From Cervus elaphus (Eukaryota > Chordata > Mammalia > Artiodactyla > Cervidae), in contig NC_057832.1 in the NCBI RefSeq assembly GCF_910594005.1, positions 105,969,152-106,033,151 on the forward strand: a stretch of 64,000 nt of DNA, read 5' to 3'. Made by a program: the position numbers and the translations under genes. Positions 43,321-54,592 of this stretch are shown one piece after another. Below the pieces are notes generated by a model. That model saw only the letters and a list, made by a program, of their open reading frames with translations. It ran no database searches and was not told the origin of the DNA. Numbering within the stretch: the first letter of the stretch is position 1; each line of letters begins with the position of its first letter.

Positions 43321-43665
43321 TTTATTCATTTTAAAATTTTTTTATTGTTTTTAACACCAAAAACACTTTGTATTGGGATATAGCTGATTAACAATGCTGT
43401 GACATCTTCAGGGGAACAGTGAAGGGGCTCAGTCATACATTTACATGTATCCACTCTCCCCCAAATCCCCTCCTATGCAGGTTGGTACATAATATTGAGC
43501 AGAGTTCCTTGTGCTATACAATAGGTCTTTGTTGGTTATCCATTTAAAATATAGCAGTGTGTACACGACCTCCCCAAATTCCCTAACTATCCCTTCCCCC
43601 TGACAACCGTAAGTTTGTTTTCTAAGTCTGTGAGTCTCTTTCAGTTTTGTAAGTGCTCGTTTTCA
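43321..43665 (-). mobile_element. L1 3' end (older artiodactyl type)
   Basis: Reversed L1 3' UTR: 'gggatatagctgattaaca' (43375), 'gcagagttccttgtgcta' (43499), 'ttgttggttatccattta' (43528). It is non-coding and interrupts the L2. Confidence 0.8.
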
Positions 43666-44205
43666 AAGGTAAATTGGATTGTGTCTTTTTCTGCAGAGAA
43701 CCTTTAATGACTTCTTGGCCCATGCAAAGAAAACCCCACATTCTTACATTATCTGATCCCTCTCAGGCTCTCTATCCCGTTTTCTATCACTCTCCCCCTC
43801 CCTTCCTTTGTTTCAGCTACATTGGCTAATTCTGACTGTAGAACTTGTTGTAGCAGCTCTTTTCTTCTGTATGAAATGTTCTCCTCCCCAAGATCTTTGC
43901 ATGACGAGTTCCATTCTGAACTTCAGCTCAGAAGTCATTCTCTCAGGCGTTTCCTTACTGATTTTTTATCACTTCACTCACCATGCACAGACATTGTCTA
44001 TTACAGCATTGTTCTCATTACCCTCATAGCTCTTACCTCGATTATAAGGGCATACATTTATGTGTTTTATTGTGTGTCTCCCACCTGAAAGTAAGCTCCT
44101 GATAGTAGGGACCTCGTCTGCCTAGTTACTTTCTGTGTTACCTATAGGAATGTTTAGCAGAGTTGTCTCTCAGTAAACACTTGTTAAAACTGAACAGATA
44201 ATATA
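43666..44205 (+). mobile_element. Ancient L2, segment 3 of 3 (3' end)
   Basis: The L2 3' half in sense: 'ctccccaagatctttgcat' (43883), 'cttcagctcagaagtcat' (43920), 'gaaagtaagctcctgata' (44088) and 'ctcagtaaacacttgtt' (44170) near the end. It is diverged but easy to follow. Confidence 0.75.
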
Positions 44206-45352
44206 CCTCTAAAAGCTTCTTTCTTAAATATCTGCACCAGGAATATGGTGCAGAGCTCTGCTCAGCTTTGTTTCATAAGCAGTCATGTCTCTCAGCAGTG
44301 AGTCACCAGCCCCCACGGTGCATGTCTTCTCCTGAGGCGGTTGATTGGTTTCTGGATCTTTCTAGGCTGTTTCCTCCTGGATGCGGGAAGTATGGCCTGC
44401 CTCTTCCCAAGAGGGTCACTCAGGACTGTCTTGTCATTTCTTGCTAAGTCACAATCTTTTACCAATTTCCTCTTGGTGCCCTTGTACTTTTTAAGGGATT
44501 TAAAATGAAAAATCCCTTTGATTTTCTTTGATTATGATACATATGTATATATAATAAAGAGTCTGCCGACTCTTGGGTCCAATTGGGGCAGCTCCAGTTC
44601 ATTCCACCCCTGTGGTCTCAGAGTAATTATTAATGGAACCTCCTTTTGTTCCCCTGGCTTTTTTCAGTTTGGACAATACACTATACTGTCACCCTTACTG
44701 GTAAGCCTGCATGCCGTCATTCTTGCTCATTTGTCATCAACCCTGTGTTCCCCAGTTTTTATCCCTGCTGGTGAGGAGTCTCAGGTGTCCTTACACTCTT
44801 AGTGGATCCCAGGGAGCCCTCATTACAAATGGTCACATCTGGCTATCGAACTCCAACGTGGGCTTTGCAGCCACTATCTTCTCATACCAGGACAGGCAGG
44901 CTAATTTATCTTGGTGAGATGAATGAGCAATTAACAATTCGCCTCCTTGGAGCTGCTGAGCTGGGCTTTGCACAGGGAATTGCCTGCTTCAGAAAGCTGA
45001 GTCATCAGCCGAGAACCCACAGCCGTCAATATTTGAAAACTCCTCATCTCTCTCCGCCTCTTCCTCTTCTGCCAAATGAATTCCTTGATGTTTGTTAACA
45101 GGATGGCTAGTCTAGGCTGAAATGAAATTTCTCTCTTTTTTAAAAATCTTTTCCTTTTTAAAAATGATCTTACTCTGTTTTTTTCAGCCCGCTTGTGCCT
45201 CATTGGCATATCCTTCAGGAATCAATAACAAATAATTTTTCTCATCAATTATACGTGGTTTTACAAAGTCTTTTCTTAGCCATGATTTGTTTTCCACTGA
45301 TACTGTGGCTTAAAATGTTATGATATTCTCTTCTGAAATAGCCTATAATTAA
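44206..45352. other. Unique sequence
   Basis: No gene or repeat family is recognised. Overlapping open frames of up to 98 codons occur on both strands without family resemblance. Confidence 0.4.
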
Positions 45353-45362
45353 TTTCTACCAC

Positions 45363-45583
45363 CAGGCTTCCCCGGTGGCTCAGCAGTAAAGAATTTGCCT
45401 GCAGTGCAGGAGATGCAGGAGACGTAGGTTCGATCCCTGGGTCAGGAAGATCCCCTGGAGGAGGCCATGGCAACCCACTCCAGTGTTCTTGCCTGGAGAA
45501 TCCCATGGATGGAGGAGCCTGGTGGGCTACAGTCCATGGGGTCACAGAGTCGGACACGGCTGAAGTGACTCAGCACAGCACAG
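45363..45583 (+). mobile_element. Bov-tA SINE with target-site duplication
   Basis: Sense copy with an 'ggagatgcaggagacg' duplication in the body. The exact 10-base duplication tttctaccac lies at 45353-45362 and 45584-45593. Confidence 0.94.
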
Positions 45584-45593
45584 TTTCTACCAC

Positions 45594-46627
45594 TGAACTG
45601 TATTAGTCTTCACCCAAATTAGTTTTAATTTACCTCGTTTCACAAGGGAGTCCTACAGTACAGGGTTATGTTTCACTGTAGCAGCTGTGATTTGACTCCA
45701 TCTGCCTTAATGTTCTTTTCTGAGTTATTCTGACGTCATTTTGATAACATTCTCTGCCTGTGCCTGACGCTAGTATGTCTTTGCCATCATGTAGCTGACT
45801 TACTACGGTATCAGTTGACTTTGGGAGGATTTTTATTTTAGTTTCTGAAGACAGTTGTTTTTGGTGTTTTAACATGCGAATATGAATTCTATTCATTTGT
45901 GTTAAAATAAGTTCTAAGGTTCTGAGATTTTCTTTTTTTTTTTTTTTTTTTTTAGGTTCTGAGATTTTCATTGTATTCCTATTTTTTTTTTGGTAACAAA
46001 TTCCTTCAAAACTTACTTGCTTAAAACAGTGACAGTTAGCTTATGAGTCAGTGGGTTGGTAGTTCGGGCTAAGATCAGCCGGGAGGTTTTTGTGTTGATC
46101 TGAGCTGGGCTCACTCAGGTAAATGCAGTCACATTAGTTGGTTCTCCTCTGGGGTTTGGTGTGCGGCTGGCTGAAGTGATGAGGGCCAATGCACTGTCTG
46201 TTTCTCGTTGTTCAGAAGGCTCTTTGGACTCATTCACATGGTTGAAGAGGTTCTAGGAACATCAAAGGACGTGTCCCAATGCACAAGCGATTTTTGAGCC
46301 TCTACTTATGTCACATTTACTAACATCTAATTGGTCAAGGTGGGACATGTGGCTAAAAGCAGTTTGAGAAGGCATCACAGAAGGGCATGGTTGTAGATAG
46401 TAGAATTACTGTGACCTTTTTTTTTTGTTTTGCAGACAACTTATCAAGAGATCATAAACTGAAACATTGCCATACTTATACTTTCTGTGTAGTATTCAGT
46501 GAAATTCTACACATAAAACACGTTACAAACCTGTGAAAAGAAATTTATTGTAAAATTTCCTCTAGTTATTCCATGACATAGTCCTAAAGAACAGTGTTAT
46601 AGTGAGAGTCTAGTGTATCTCAGTAAA
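45594..46627. other. Unique sequence with a poly(T) insertion
   Basis: Apart from the tract at 45917-45969, no gene or repeat family is recognised. Confidence 0.4.
45917..45969 (-). mobile_element. Poly(A)-only retroinsertion (poly(T) on plus strand)
   Basis: The 16 bases aggttctgagattttc occur exactly at 45917-45932 and 45954-45969, separated by 21 T. A homopolymer between perfect direct repeats is what target-primed reverse transcription leaves when only a poly(A) tail is copied. Confidence 0.75.
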
Positions 46628-46785
46628 TTTTATGGACTTAACCATGCCCCCTCCAAATTCATGTTGAAGTTCTGACTCCTAGCACCTTAAAATGAATTCT
46701 CAGTACCTGTATTTGGAGATACAAGTTTACCTGTATCACCTTTAAAGAGTTAATGAAAGTAAAAATGAGGTCATATGGGGTCTGT
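46628..46785 (+). mobile_element. MaLR-type LTR, segment 1 of 3
   Basis: The text 'ccctccaaattcatgttga', 'agttctgactcctagcacc' and 'tatttggagatacaagttt' is typical of the 5' part of a MaLR LTR. It continues at 46986 and 47417. Confidence 0.6.
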
Positions 46786-46985
46786 ATATGCTCAGTTGGT
46801 GAAGAATCTGCCTGCAATGCAGGAGACCCAGGTTCAATCCCTGGGTCAGGAAGATCCCCTGGAGAAGAAATGGCAACCCACTCCAGTATTCTTGCCTGGA
46901 GAATCCTATGGACAGAGGAGCCTGATGGGCTACAGTCCCTGAGGTCGCAAAGAGTCAGACACGACTTAGCGACTAAACCACCACG
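46786..46985 (+). mobile_element. Bov-tA SINE inside a MaLR LTR
   Basis: Sense copy missing the first bases of the head. The body and 'cacgacttagcgacta' tail are clear. Confidence 0.9.
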
Positions 46986-47200
46986 ACGGCTCCAGTATGA
47001 TTGATGTTCTTACATGGAAGGGAGATCAGGACACAGACATGTGTGTGCAGAGCAGAGGTCATGGGCAACACAGTGACCACCCACAACCTAGGAGAGAGGC
47101 CTCAAAAAAAAAACAAACCTGCTGACTCCTTGATTTGGGACTTGCCAGCTGCCAGCACTGTGAGAAGACAAGCCTCCATTGTTTAAATCACCCGGTGTGG
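46986..47200 (+). mobile_element. MaLR-type LTR, segment 2 of 3
   Basis: The middle of the LTR, with 'cttacatggaagggagatc', 'aggagagaggcctc' and, near the end, 'ccattgtttaaatcaccc'. Confidence 0.55.
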
Positions 47201-47416
47201 CGTGTGCATGCTCAGCTATGTCCAGCTCTTTGTGTCCCCATGGACTATAGCTCACCAGGCTCTTCTGTCCACGGAGTTTTCCAAGCAAGAAATACTGGAG
47301 TGGGTTGCCAATTCCTTCTGTAGGGGATCTTCCTAACCCAGGGGTCGAACTCAAGTCTCTTGCATCTCTTGTGCGGGCAGGAGGATTCTTTACCACTTGC
47401 GCCACCTGGGAAGCTC
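47201..47416 (-). mobile_element. Bov-tA SINE inside a MaLR LTR
   Basis: Reverse-oriented copy. The flanks 47181-47200 and 47417-47436 are diverged versions of one LTR sequence ('ttaaatcacccggtgtgg' and 'ttaagccacctagtctgtgg'), i.e. an aged target-site duplication. Confidence 0.9.
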
Positions 47417-47480
47417 TTAAGCCACCTAGTCTGTGGTATTTTGTTATGATGGCCCTAGAAAACCAATACAGTAAATATGC
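47417..47480 (+). mobile_element. MaLR-type LTR, segment 3 of 3
   Basis: The LTR 3' end: 'cacctagtctgtggtattt' and 'tgttatgatggcc'. Confidence 0.6.
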
Positions 47481-48549
47481 TCAAATTAAAGCCAATTAAA
47501 TTACATATCGTATACTGCATTCAGTAGTTAAAGAAATGATTCTTTTCTACCCAGCATTGTACTAACATATTAACAATAATGCCAAAGAAAATTGCCTTTC
47601 ATCCATTCTTTCAAAAGTTGTTCAAGGAAACTATTTTAGGTTTTTTGTGATTCCTGCACAAAAATAGATTACAATGCAATTGAGAAGATAGGACTGAAGC
47701 TTTTGGGGGAAAAAGTAAGGTTATATAGCAGTATATGTTAACTTATGAAACTTATTTCTTTAAATTATTCTTTTTTTCTTATTTGTTTGAATTCTCACAG
47801 CTCTGTGTGTTCCTTTAGGATAAACTCTATCTCCTATATGTTTGCTCTCTAGTACCCAACAGTTGATGGATATTTTTAATGAAAAGTTGCATCTGGAGTG
47901 AGCTACAACAGAGTGAGAAAGGTGTCAGGGATAGACTGTGAAAGGAAGATGACATCAAGGATGACTGATGGAGTAATAATAGCTGATGGCAAGGGGTAGT
48001 GGAGCTCTTCTGTAGCTGGCTATAGAATATATTCTATATTTTATACATCTATAAATATATTCTATATTCCTGGCCCTGGAAGCAGGAAGTCCAGGTATGA
48101 ATTCTGTTCAGCCATTCCAGGAGACAGATATTTATGTCAGATGGATGTAGGCTTTATTCCAGGGCTATTCATTCTCTGTTTCTTTGTAGGTTCAATTTAT
48201 TTTGGGGCTAACTTTGAGAGCTCTGGTTTTTATCCTCTATTATCCTAAGAGTTAGGGATTCCTTAGAAAATGATGAACATAAGCATGGAGTGTTGTGGTT
48301 CACATAGTATCCAGAAAAGCAAAGGAAATTCCCAGACAGAGAATAATCACTTCTCTTTATCTGAGGATATTATGGGAAAGGCGAGCTATAATTATTTCAG
48401 CTATAAACGTAAAAGAGTTGGATTCTTCATCTAGTAAGTGGGAACTCAGCTCAGCTTTGTACTTAGAGGCAGTTCTCATTCAACATTTGTGCAAGGAAAG
48501 AAGATCACCTCTACATTTTCATAGGAACAGAAGTCATTTTGGCTGTGCT
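47481..48549. other. Unique AT-rich sequence
   Basis: No gene or repeat family is recognised. The text 'atattctata' is repeated at 48027-48066. Confidence 0.4.
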
Positions 48550-48560
48550 ATCCCACTTCT

Positions 48561-48758
48561 GGCTTCCCTAGTGGCTCAGGGGTAAAGAATACACCTGCTA
48601 ATGCAGGAGACATGGGTTTGATCCCTGTGTCAGGAAGATCCCCTAGAGTGAAACCCACTCCAGTATTCTTCCCTGAAAAATTCCATGAACAGAGCAGCCT
48701 GGTAGGCTACAGACCATTGGGTCACAAAGAGTTGGACACTGAGTGACTGAACACACAC
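48561..48758 (+). mobile_element. Bov-tA SINE with target-site duplication
   Basis: Sense copy. The exact 11-base duplication atcccacttct lies at 48550-48560 and 48759-48769. Confidence 0.94.
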
Positions 48759-48769
48759 ATCCCACTTCT

Positions 48770-49097
48770 TAGGGGGTTACTCTTAAAAAACCTATCAGTG
48801 GTTTTCAACATGTCAACTTCTGTCAACATGTCAATGTGTCCAACAATTTTTCAGTTGGAATTGAAGCTGGGTGGAAATCTGGGGTGCCAAGAGCTAAGGA
48901 AATGACCTCTTCTGAAGCTGGCAAAGGCTCAGGTGTGCGGGAATGTGAGATGAGAAGTGTGAATAGAAAGTGTGAATTGAAGAATCACACAAAAGGACTT
49001 AAAGTTCAAACTGCAAGAAGCATTGTTTTTTTCTGAGTTGCAATATCACTGAATCTTTTTTTTCTGCCTTTGAGTAGATTCAACTTTTTAGCCAACT
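48770..49097. other. Unique sequence
   Basis: No gene or repeat family is recognised. Confidence 0.4.
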
Positions 49098-49101
49098 TAA
49101 A

Positions 49102-49527
49102 GGGTTGCAGCAGCCATGAAATTAAAAGATGCTTGCTCCTTGGAAGGAAAGCTATGACAAACCTATACAGCATATTAAAAAGCAATAACTTTGGCGACAA
49201 AGGTCCACCTAGTCAAAACTATGGTTTTTCCAGTAGTCATGTATGGATTGGAGAGTTGGACCATAAAGAAGGATGAGCATCAAAGAATTGATGCCTTTGA
49301 ACTGTGGTGTTAGAGAAGACTCTTGAGAGTCCCTTGGACTGCAAGGAGATCAAACCAGTCAATCCTAAAGGAAATCAACCCTGAATATTCATTCGAAGGA
49401 CGGATGCTGAAGCTGAAGCTCCAATACTTTGACCACCTGATGCGAAGAGCTGACCCACTGGAAAAGACACTGATGCTGGGAAAGGTAGAAGGTAAAAGGA
49501 GACGAGGGCGGCAGAGAACGAGAACAG
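49102..49527 (+). mobile_element. BovB LINE fragment, both ends cut
   Basis: Sense text from 'gcagccatgaaattaaaag' to 'gggcggcagagaacgagaa'. The last ~120 bases of BovB, including the tail, are missing, so the 3' end was lost after insertion. Confidence 0.87.
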
Positions 49528-50064
49528 GTTAGAAGGGCTCATCTTTGAAGCAGAGTGGGATAAAAAGAGCTGGAAATGGACAGCTGATGACCAGGAAGAA
49601 ACTTTTCTATCTTCAAAGAGAATAAAAAATGAGTTGCTAGGTGAAGCTATTTCCTGAACCACTTTTATTTTAAATTTATTTATTTGAATAAATAAAACAT
49701 TCTCATGAAAAAGAAAATAACATACAAAGTGTAAAAAGTAAGTTACTCTCCATTCCCCATTTCTGACTCTCAATTCACCACTTCCCTTATCCATTTCTTG
49801 CTTCATTTAGAGTCTATCTAGGAATATACGTGTGTTTTCACCTAGAAAAGAAAAAAAGAAAAAAGGAAACAAATGATTAGAGACCACATTAGTGATTCAG
49901 AAACTTCTTCATTTAACATCCTTTGGCATATGTGCCATATGAGTAATTACAGAAAAGACCTCATTACAGAAAATGCTCCAGAACATTCTATTATATGGAT
50001 ATGTCTTAGATTGCTCTGCAACACAGAGTGACATTTTAATATTGCTGACAGATGTTGCTGTTTT
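49528..50064. other. Unique sequence
   Basis: No gene or repeat family is recognised. A short A-rich purine tract lies at 49843-49870. Confidence 0.4.
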
Positions 50065-50073
50065 AATATTTGA

Positions 50074-51502
50074 AAGATACACCCATCTGAATGCAGAGTT
50101 CCAAAGAATAGCAAGGAGAGATAAGAAAGCCTTCCTCAGTGGTCAATGCAAAGAAATAGAGGAAAACAATAGAATGGGAAAGACTAGAGATCTCTTCAAG
50201 AAAATTAGAGATACCAAGGAAACATTTCATGCAAAGATGGGCACAATAAAGGACAGAAACAGTATGGGCCTAACAGAAGGAGAAGATATTAAGAAGAGGT
50301 GGCAAGAATACACAGAGGAACTATACAAAAAAGATCTTCATGACCCAGATAACCACAATGATGTGATCACTTACCTAGAGCCAGACATCCTGGAATGTGA
50401 AGTCAAGTGGGCTTTAGGAAGCATCAGTATGAACAAAGCTAGTGGAGGTGATGGAATTCCAGCTGAGCTATTTCATCCTAAAAGACAATGCTGTGAAAGT
50501 GCTGCACTCAATATGCCAGCAAATTTGGAAAACTCAGCAGTGGCCACAAGACTGGAAAAGGTCAGTTTTCACTCCAATCCCAAAGAAAGGCAATGCCAAA
50601 GAATGTTCAAACTACCACACAATTGCACTCATCTCACATGCTAGCAAAGCAATGCTCAAAATTCTCCAAGCCAGGCTTCAGCAGTACGTGAACAATGAAC
50701 TTCCAGATGTTCAAACTGGATTTAGAAAAGGTAGAGGAACCAGAGATCAAATTGCCAGCATCTGTTGGATCATCAAAAAAGTGAGAGAATTCCACAAAAA
50801 CATCTACTTCTGCTTTATTGACTATATCAAATCCTTTGACTGTGTGGATCCCAGCAAACTTTTGATAATTCTTCAAGAGATGGGAATACCAGACCACCTT
50901 ACCTGCCTCCTGAGAAATCTGTATGTATGTCAAGAAGCAACAGTTAGAACTGGACAGGGAACAACAGACTGGTTCCAAGTTGGGAAAGGAGTACGTCAAG
51001 ACTGTATATTGTCACCTGCTTATTTAACTTATATGTAGAGTACATCATGCGAAATGCTGGGCTGGATGAAGCACAAGCTGGAGTCAGGATTGCTGGGAGA
51101 AATATCAATAACCTCAGATACACAGATGACAGCACCCTTATGGTAGAAAGTGAAGAAGAACTAAAGATCCTCTGGATGAAAGTGAAAGAGGAGAGTGGAA
51201 AAGTTGGCTTAAAACTCAACATTCATAAAACGAAGATCATGGCATCTGGTCCTATCACTTCATGGCAAATAGATGGGGAAACAGTGGAAACAGTGCCTGA
51301 CTTTATTTTTAGGAGCTCCCATATAACTGCAGATGGTGACTGCAGCCATGAAATTAAAAGACACTTGCCCCTTGGAAGGAAAGTAATGACCAACCTAGAT
51401 AGCATATTAAAAAGCAGAGACATTACTTTGCCAACAAAGGTTCACCTAATCAAAGCTATCATTTTTCCAGTAGTCATGTATGGTTGTGAGAGTGGAATAT
51501 AA
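50074..51502 (+). pseudogene. BovB reverse transcriptase, truncated and frameshifted
   Basis: The coding text is spread over three frames. The first (to about 50490) includes 'SMNKASGGDGIPAELF', the RT fingers-type segment. The second (about 50460-51038) includes 'FIDYIKSFDCVD' (motif A) and 'GKGVRQDCILSP' (motif B). The third (51047-51502) includes the motif C region, which reads YTDD where other RTE elements have YADD, then 'LKLNIHKTKIM'. Frameshifts occur near 50470-50490 and near 51012, and a TAG follows at 51036. The endonuclease is absent. It cannot encode an active enzyme. Confidence 0.92.
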
Positions 51503-51885
51503 AGAAAGATGAGTGCCGAAGAATTGATGCTTCTGAGCTGTGGTGTTGAAGAAGACTCTTGAGAGTCCCCTGGACTGCAAGGAGATCAAATCAGTCAATC
51601 CTGAAGGAAATCAGTCTTGAATATTCATTGGAAGGACTGATACTGAAGCTGAAGCTGCAATACTTTGGCCACCTGGTGGGAAGAACTGACTCATAGGAAA
51701 AGACCCTGATGCTGGGAAAGATTGAAGGTGGGAGAAGAAAGGGATGACAGAGGATGAGATGGTTGGATGGCATCACCGACTTGATGGACATGAGTTTGAA
51801 CAAGCTCCAGGACAGGGAAGTCTGGCATGCTACAGTCCATGGGATCACAAAGAGTCGGACACAACTGAGTTTTTGAACTGAACTG
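50074..51885 (+). mobile_element. BovB LINE, longest copy, with target-site duplication
   Basis: About 1.81 kb in sense from inside the reverse transcriptase ORF to the (aactg) tail. The 9-base duplication aatatttga lies at 50065-50073 and 51886-51894, so the 5' truncation happened at insertion. BovB is an RTE-clade LINE known for horizontal transfer into ruminant ancestors and for mobilising Bov-tA. Confidence 0.94.
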
Positions 51886-52080
51886 AATATTTGAGGGTTT
51901 GTTTTGCTCTCCAAGTTTTTTGAGTTAAATGCTTTTCCCAATTAATTTTTTCTTTTTTCTTTTTCAATAATAAAGGCATTTTTGACTTGAATGTTTCTGA
52001 TTTCTTTCACAAAAATATTCCCATATCTTAGCCTCATTGTCAGTAACTTCTATAATATTGTAAAAGTTCAGGTTTGCTTG

Positions 52081-52280
52081 TTGTTAAGTTGCTAAGTTGT
52101 GTCTGACTCTTTGCAACCCCATGGACTGTGTAGCCCACTAGGCTCTTCTGTCCATGGTATTTCCCAAGAAAGAATACTGGAGTGGGTTGCCATTTCTTTC
52201 TCCAGGGGATCTTTCCTACCCAGCGATTGAACCCCCATCTCCTGCATTGGTAGGCGGATATTTTAGCGCTGAGCCACCAG
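52081..52280 (-). mobile_element. Bov-tA SINE
   Basis: Reverse-oriented copy with tail 'ttgctaagttgtgtctg' and head 'gctgagccaccagtggg'. Confidence 0.9.
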
Positions 52281-52394
52281 TGGGTGAGCTCTGCTTATTT
52301 CTTCTTAATTCAAAAAAAGGTTTTTCATCCTCAAGGAGATAATTTTTTTTAATGATGTTTTGGCTATTAAAATATGGTGTGACTTCTTATTTAT

Positions 52395-52525
52395 GGACTT
52401 CCCTGGAGCGTCTACCTACAATGTGGGAGACCCGGGTTCGATCCCATGGACAGAGGAGCCTGGCAGGCTACAGTCCATGGGGTCACAAAGAGTCGGGCAC
52501 GACTGAGCGACTTCACTTTCACTTT
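52395..52525 (+). mobile_element. Bov-tA SINE with internal deletion
   Basis: The head 'ggacttccctgg' and B-box 'cgggttcgatccc' are joined directly to the 'catggacagaggagcc' block. About 60 bases of the body are missing. The tail is intact. Confidence 0.88.
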
Positions 52526-52534
52526 CTTATTAAT

Positions 52535-53473
52535 AGGGTAATTCAAGTTATTATTTTAGCAATGGAAGGTTTTTAGGGGGAGAAAAGCACATTTCATGTG
52601 GAAGTCATGCTATATGCTGAGTCTCAGCTGATAGTGCCTGAAGAAATCTTTCAGTCCCTTACTCTAAACCTAGCCCTGTGATAACCAGCTATCGGAATTA
52701 TACCCTCTGGAAAGGAAAGTACCCAGATCTAGGAAATGTGACCAGCAATCTAACCAGTAACAGTGAGGACACCATACAGGTAAATTATACATTTTCAAGC
52801 CCTCAGCACTGAGGGCTTACTATTACTCTTCACAAACTAGTAATTGGTGTTTACTGCCATATTTGTGAGATTCATAAATCCATTTTTTTTTCATAAATCC
52901 AATTTTTATCTTGGATAACTCAAAAGAAATTTCCTTCTTGATGAAAAACATCCACTTTGAAAGGCAGTTAGAACCTTCTTCGTACTCTCGCAATTCAGTA
53001 TATACTTTGTTCATGATTTAAGGTGATTTTTCTCACCCTATAACGTAAAAGTTCCACTTCCTTTCTCCCTAGAATTCCAAGTGCAGTTGTTTCATTTAAA
53101 GAAAGCTACAAAAGCGGCCAGAAGTGACTTGGCCTAGATATTAAGGCTGACTTCCCAGATGTCCATCAGTCCTGTTGTGGATGTATGGATCCCCTTCTAC
53201 CAAGTCAAAGCTGCCTATTTGCTATACTTACCTCAGATGCAGTACATCCAGTTATGAGTAAAGTGTGCCATATTCAGGTTCTGAGTGGACCCTGCTCAGA
53301 GGAATGTCACTCTGCAGTTCTCAAGCGTTTATTTGTTACTGGTTATACCCAAGAAATGGAAGTAAACCACAAGTGTCCTTTCTCTTTATAGAAGACATGG
53401 TAATTTGTGAATCCATAGTGGGAAAACAGCACTCTTATGGTGCTGAACAACCTTCAGTAAGTCTGTAATTTTG
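52535..53473. other. Unique sequence with a short T-run duplication
   Basis: No gene is recognised. The 12 bases ttcataaatcca occur at 52871-52882 and 52890-52901 around a run of 7 T. Confidence 0.4.
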
Positions 53474-53484
53474 AAATTACCAAG

Positions 53485-53811
53485 TAAGGGCTTCCCTGAT
53501 GGCTCAGTGGTAAAGAATCTACCTGCCAGTGCAGGAGATGCAAGTTCGATCCTTGATCCGGGAAGATCCCATATGTTGTGGAGCAACTAATCCACGTGTG
53601 CCACAACTGATGAGCCTGTGCTCAGAGCCGGGAAGCCGTAGCTACTGAGCCCACTCCCTGTGACTACTGAACCCCATGCACCCTAGAGCTCATGCTCCAT
53701 AAGGAGAAACCACTGCAATAAGAAGCCCATCCACCACAACTAGAGAAAAGCCCTCACAGCAGCAAAGACCTAGAACAGTCAAAAATACTAAAATTTTTTA
53801 AACATTAAAAA
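53485..53811 (+). mobile_element. CHR-1-type tRNA SINE with target-site duplication
   Basis: A Bov-tA-like head is followed by a different, long body with repeated 'caact' and 'agcaac'-type blocks ('ggagcaactaatccacgtg', 'agccgtagctactgagccc') and an A-rich tail. This is the cetartiodactyl CHR-1 pattern. The exact 11-base duplication aaattaccaag lies at 53474-53484 and 53812-53822. Confidence 0.9.
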
Positions 53812-53822
53812 AAATTACCAAG

Positions 53823-54339
53823 AGATAGTTTTGTGAGAAAGGAACAGATTCAGAAACATGAATAATGGTTAGGGTGACCCTCACTTTTATTTTTCACCTT
53901 TTTTCCCACTCCAATCTTGCAAATGGTTTTAGGGGCAAAACCCGTTTTCAGATTATAAATCATATGGTTTTCTAGTTTCAGGAATCATATTAGCTTATGG
54001 TATAATAATTCTGGTAAAATACCTAATTAAGTGATTAATTCTATTTATGAGTATCTACTGAGCACAGCATTGTAACCATGTCTTTCTGTCATTTGCAGAC
54101 TGATAGACTGAAAATGGAATAGGAATGTGTGCAATAGGAATGCATAATAATCTAATACAGCAATTAATTTGAGATGTTGTAGTTTGTGTCCTCTTTCTGA
54201 AATAAGGAATTATTTTCCCCACAGAGACTGTTATCAGTGTATCCTCCATGAGGCTCCTACACAGGTTTACCGGATTATTATTAAGGAGAGGAAAACTCTG
54301 CTTCAGAAGAGGGTTATCTGGTTGAGGGGGTTCTGAGCA
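53823..54339. other. Unique sequence
   Basis: No gene or repeat family is recognised, apart from a possible MIR-like 'gagtatctactgagcaca' at 54048. Confidence 0.4.
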
Positions 54340-54441
54340 GGGCTGGGAAGACCTGGGTTCCTGTTCCAACTCTTGCACTGGCTTGTGGGTGATTTTGTGC
54401 ACATCATTCAGCCTCTTTGCACCTTGGTTTCTTCATCTTTA
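54340..54441 (+). mobile_element. MIR SINE fragment
   Basis: Sense MIR blocks: 'gacctgggttcctgttcca', 'tcattcagcctctttgcac' and 'ttggtttcttcatctt'. It is ended by the next SINE. Confidence 0.65.
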
Positions 54442-54443
54442 TG

Positions 54444-54592
54444 CATGTGTGCTAAGTCACTTCAGTTGTGTCCAACTCTTTGTGACCCCATGGACTGTAG
54501 CCCGCCAGGCTCTTCTGTCCATGGGATTCTCCAGGCAAGAATACTGGAGTGGGTTGCCATGCCCTCCTCCAGGGGATCTTCCCTGCACCCCA
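54444..54592 (-). mobile_element. Bov-A/Bov-tA SINE fragment
   Basis: Reverse-oriented copy from 'gtgctaagtcacttcag' to 'caggggatcttccctgc'. The tRNA-like head is missing. Confidence 0.88.

Noticed and set aside
49973..50644. 223-codon frame as an active BovB protein
   Set aside because: The frame shifts inside the RT domain, the endonuclease is absent and the active site is altered. It is annotated as a pseudogene.
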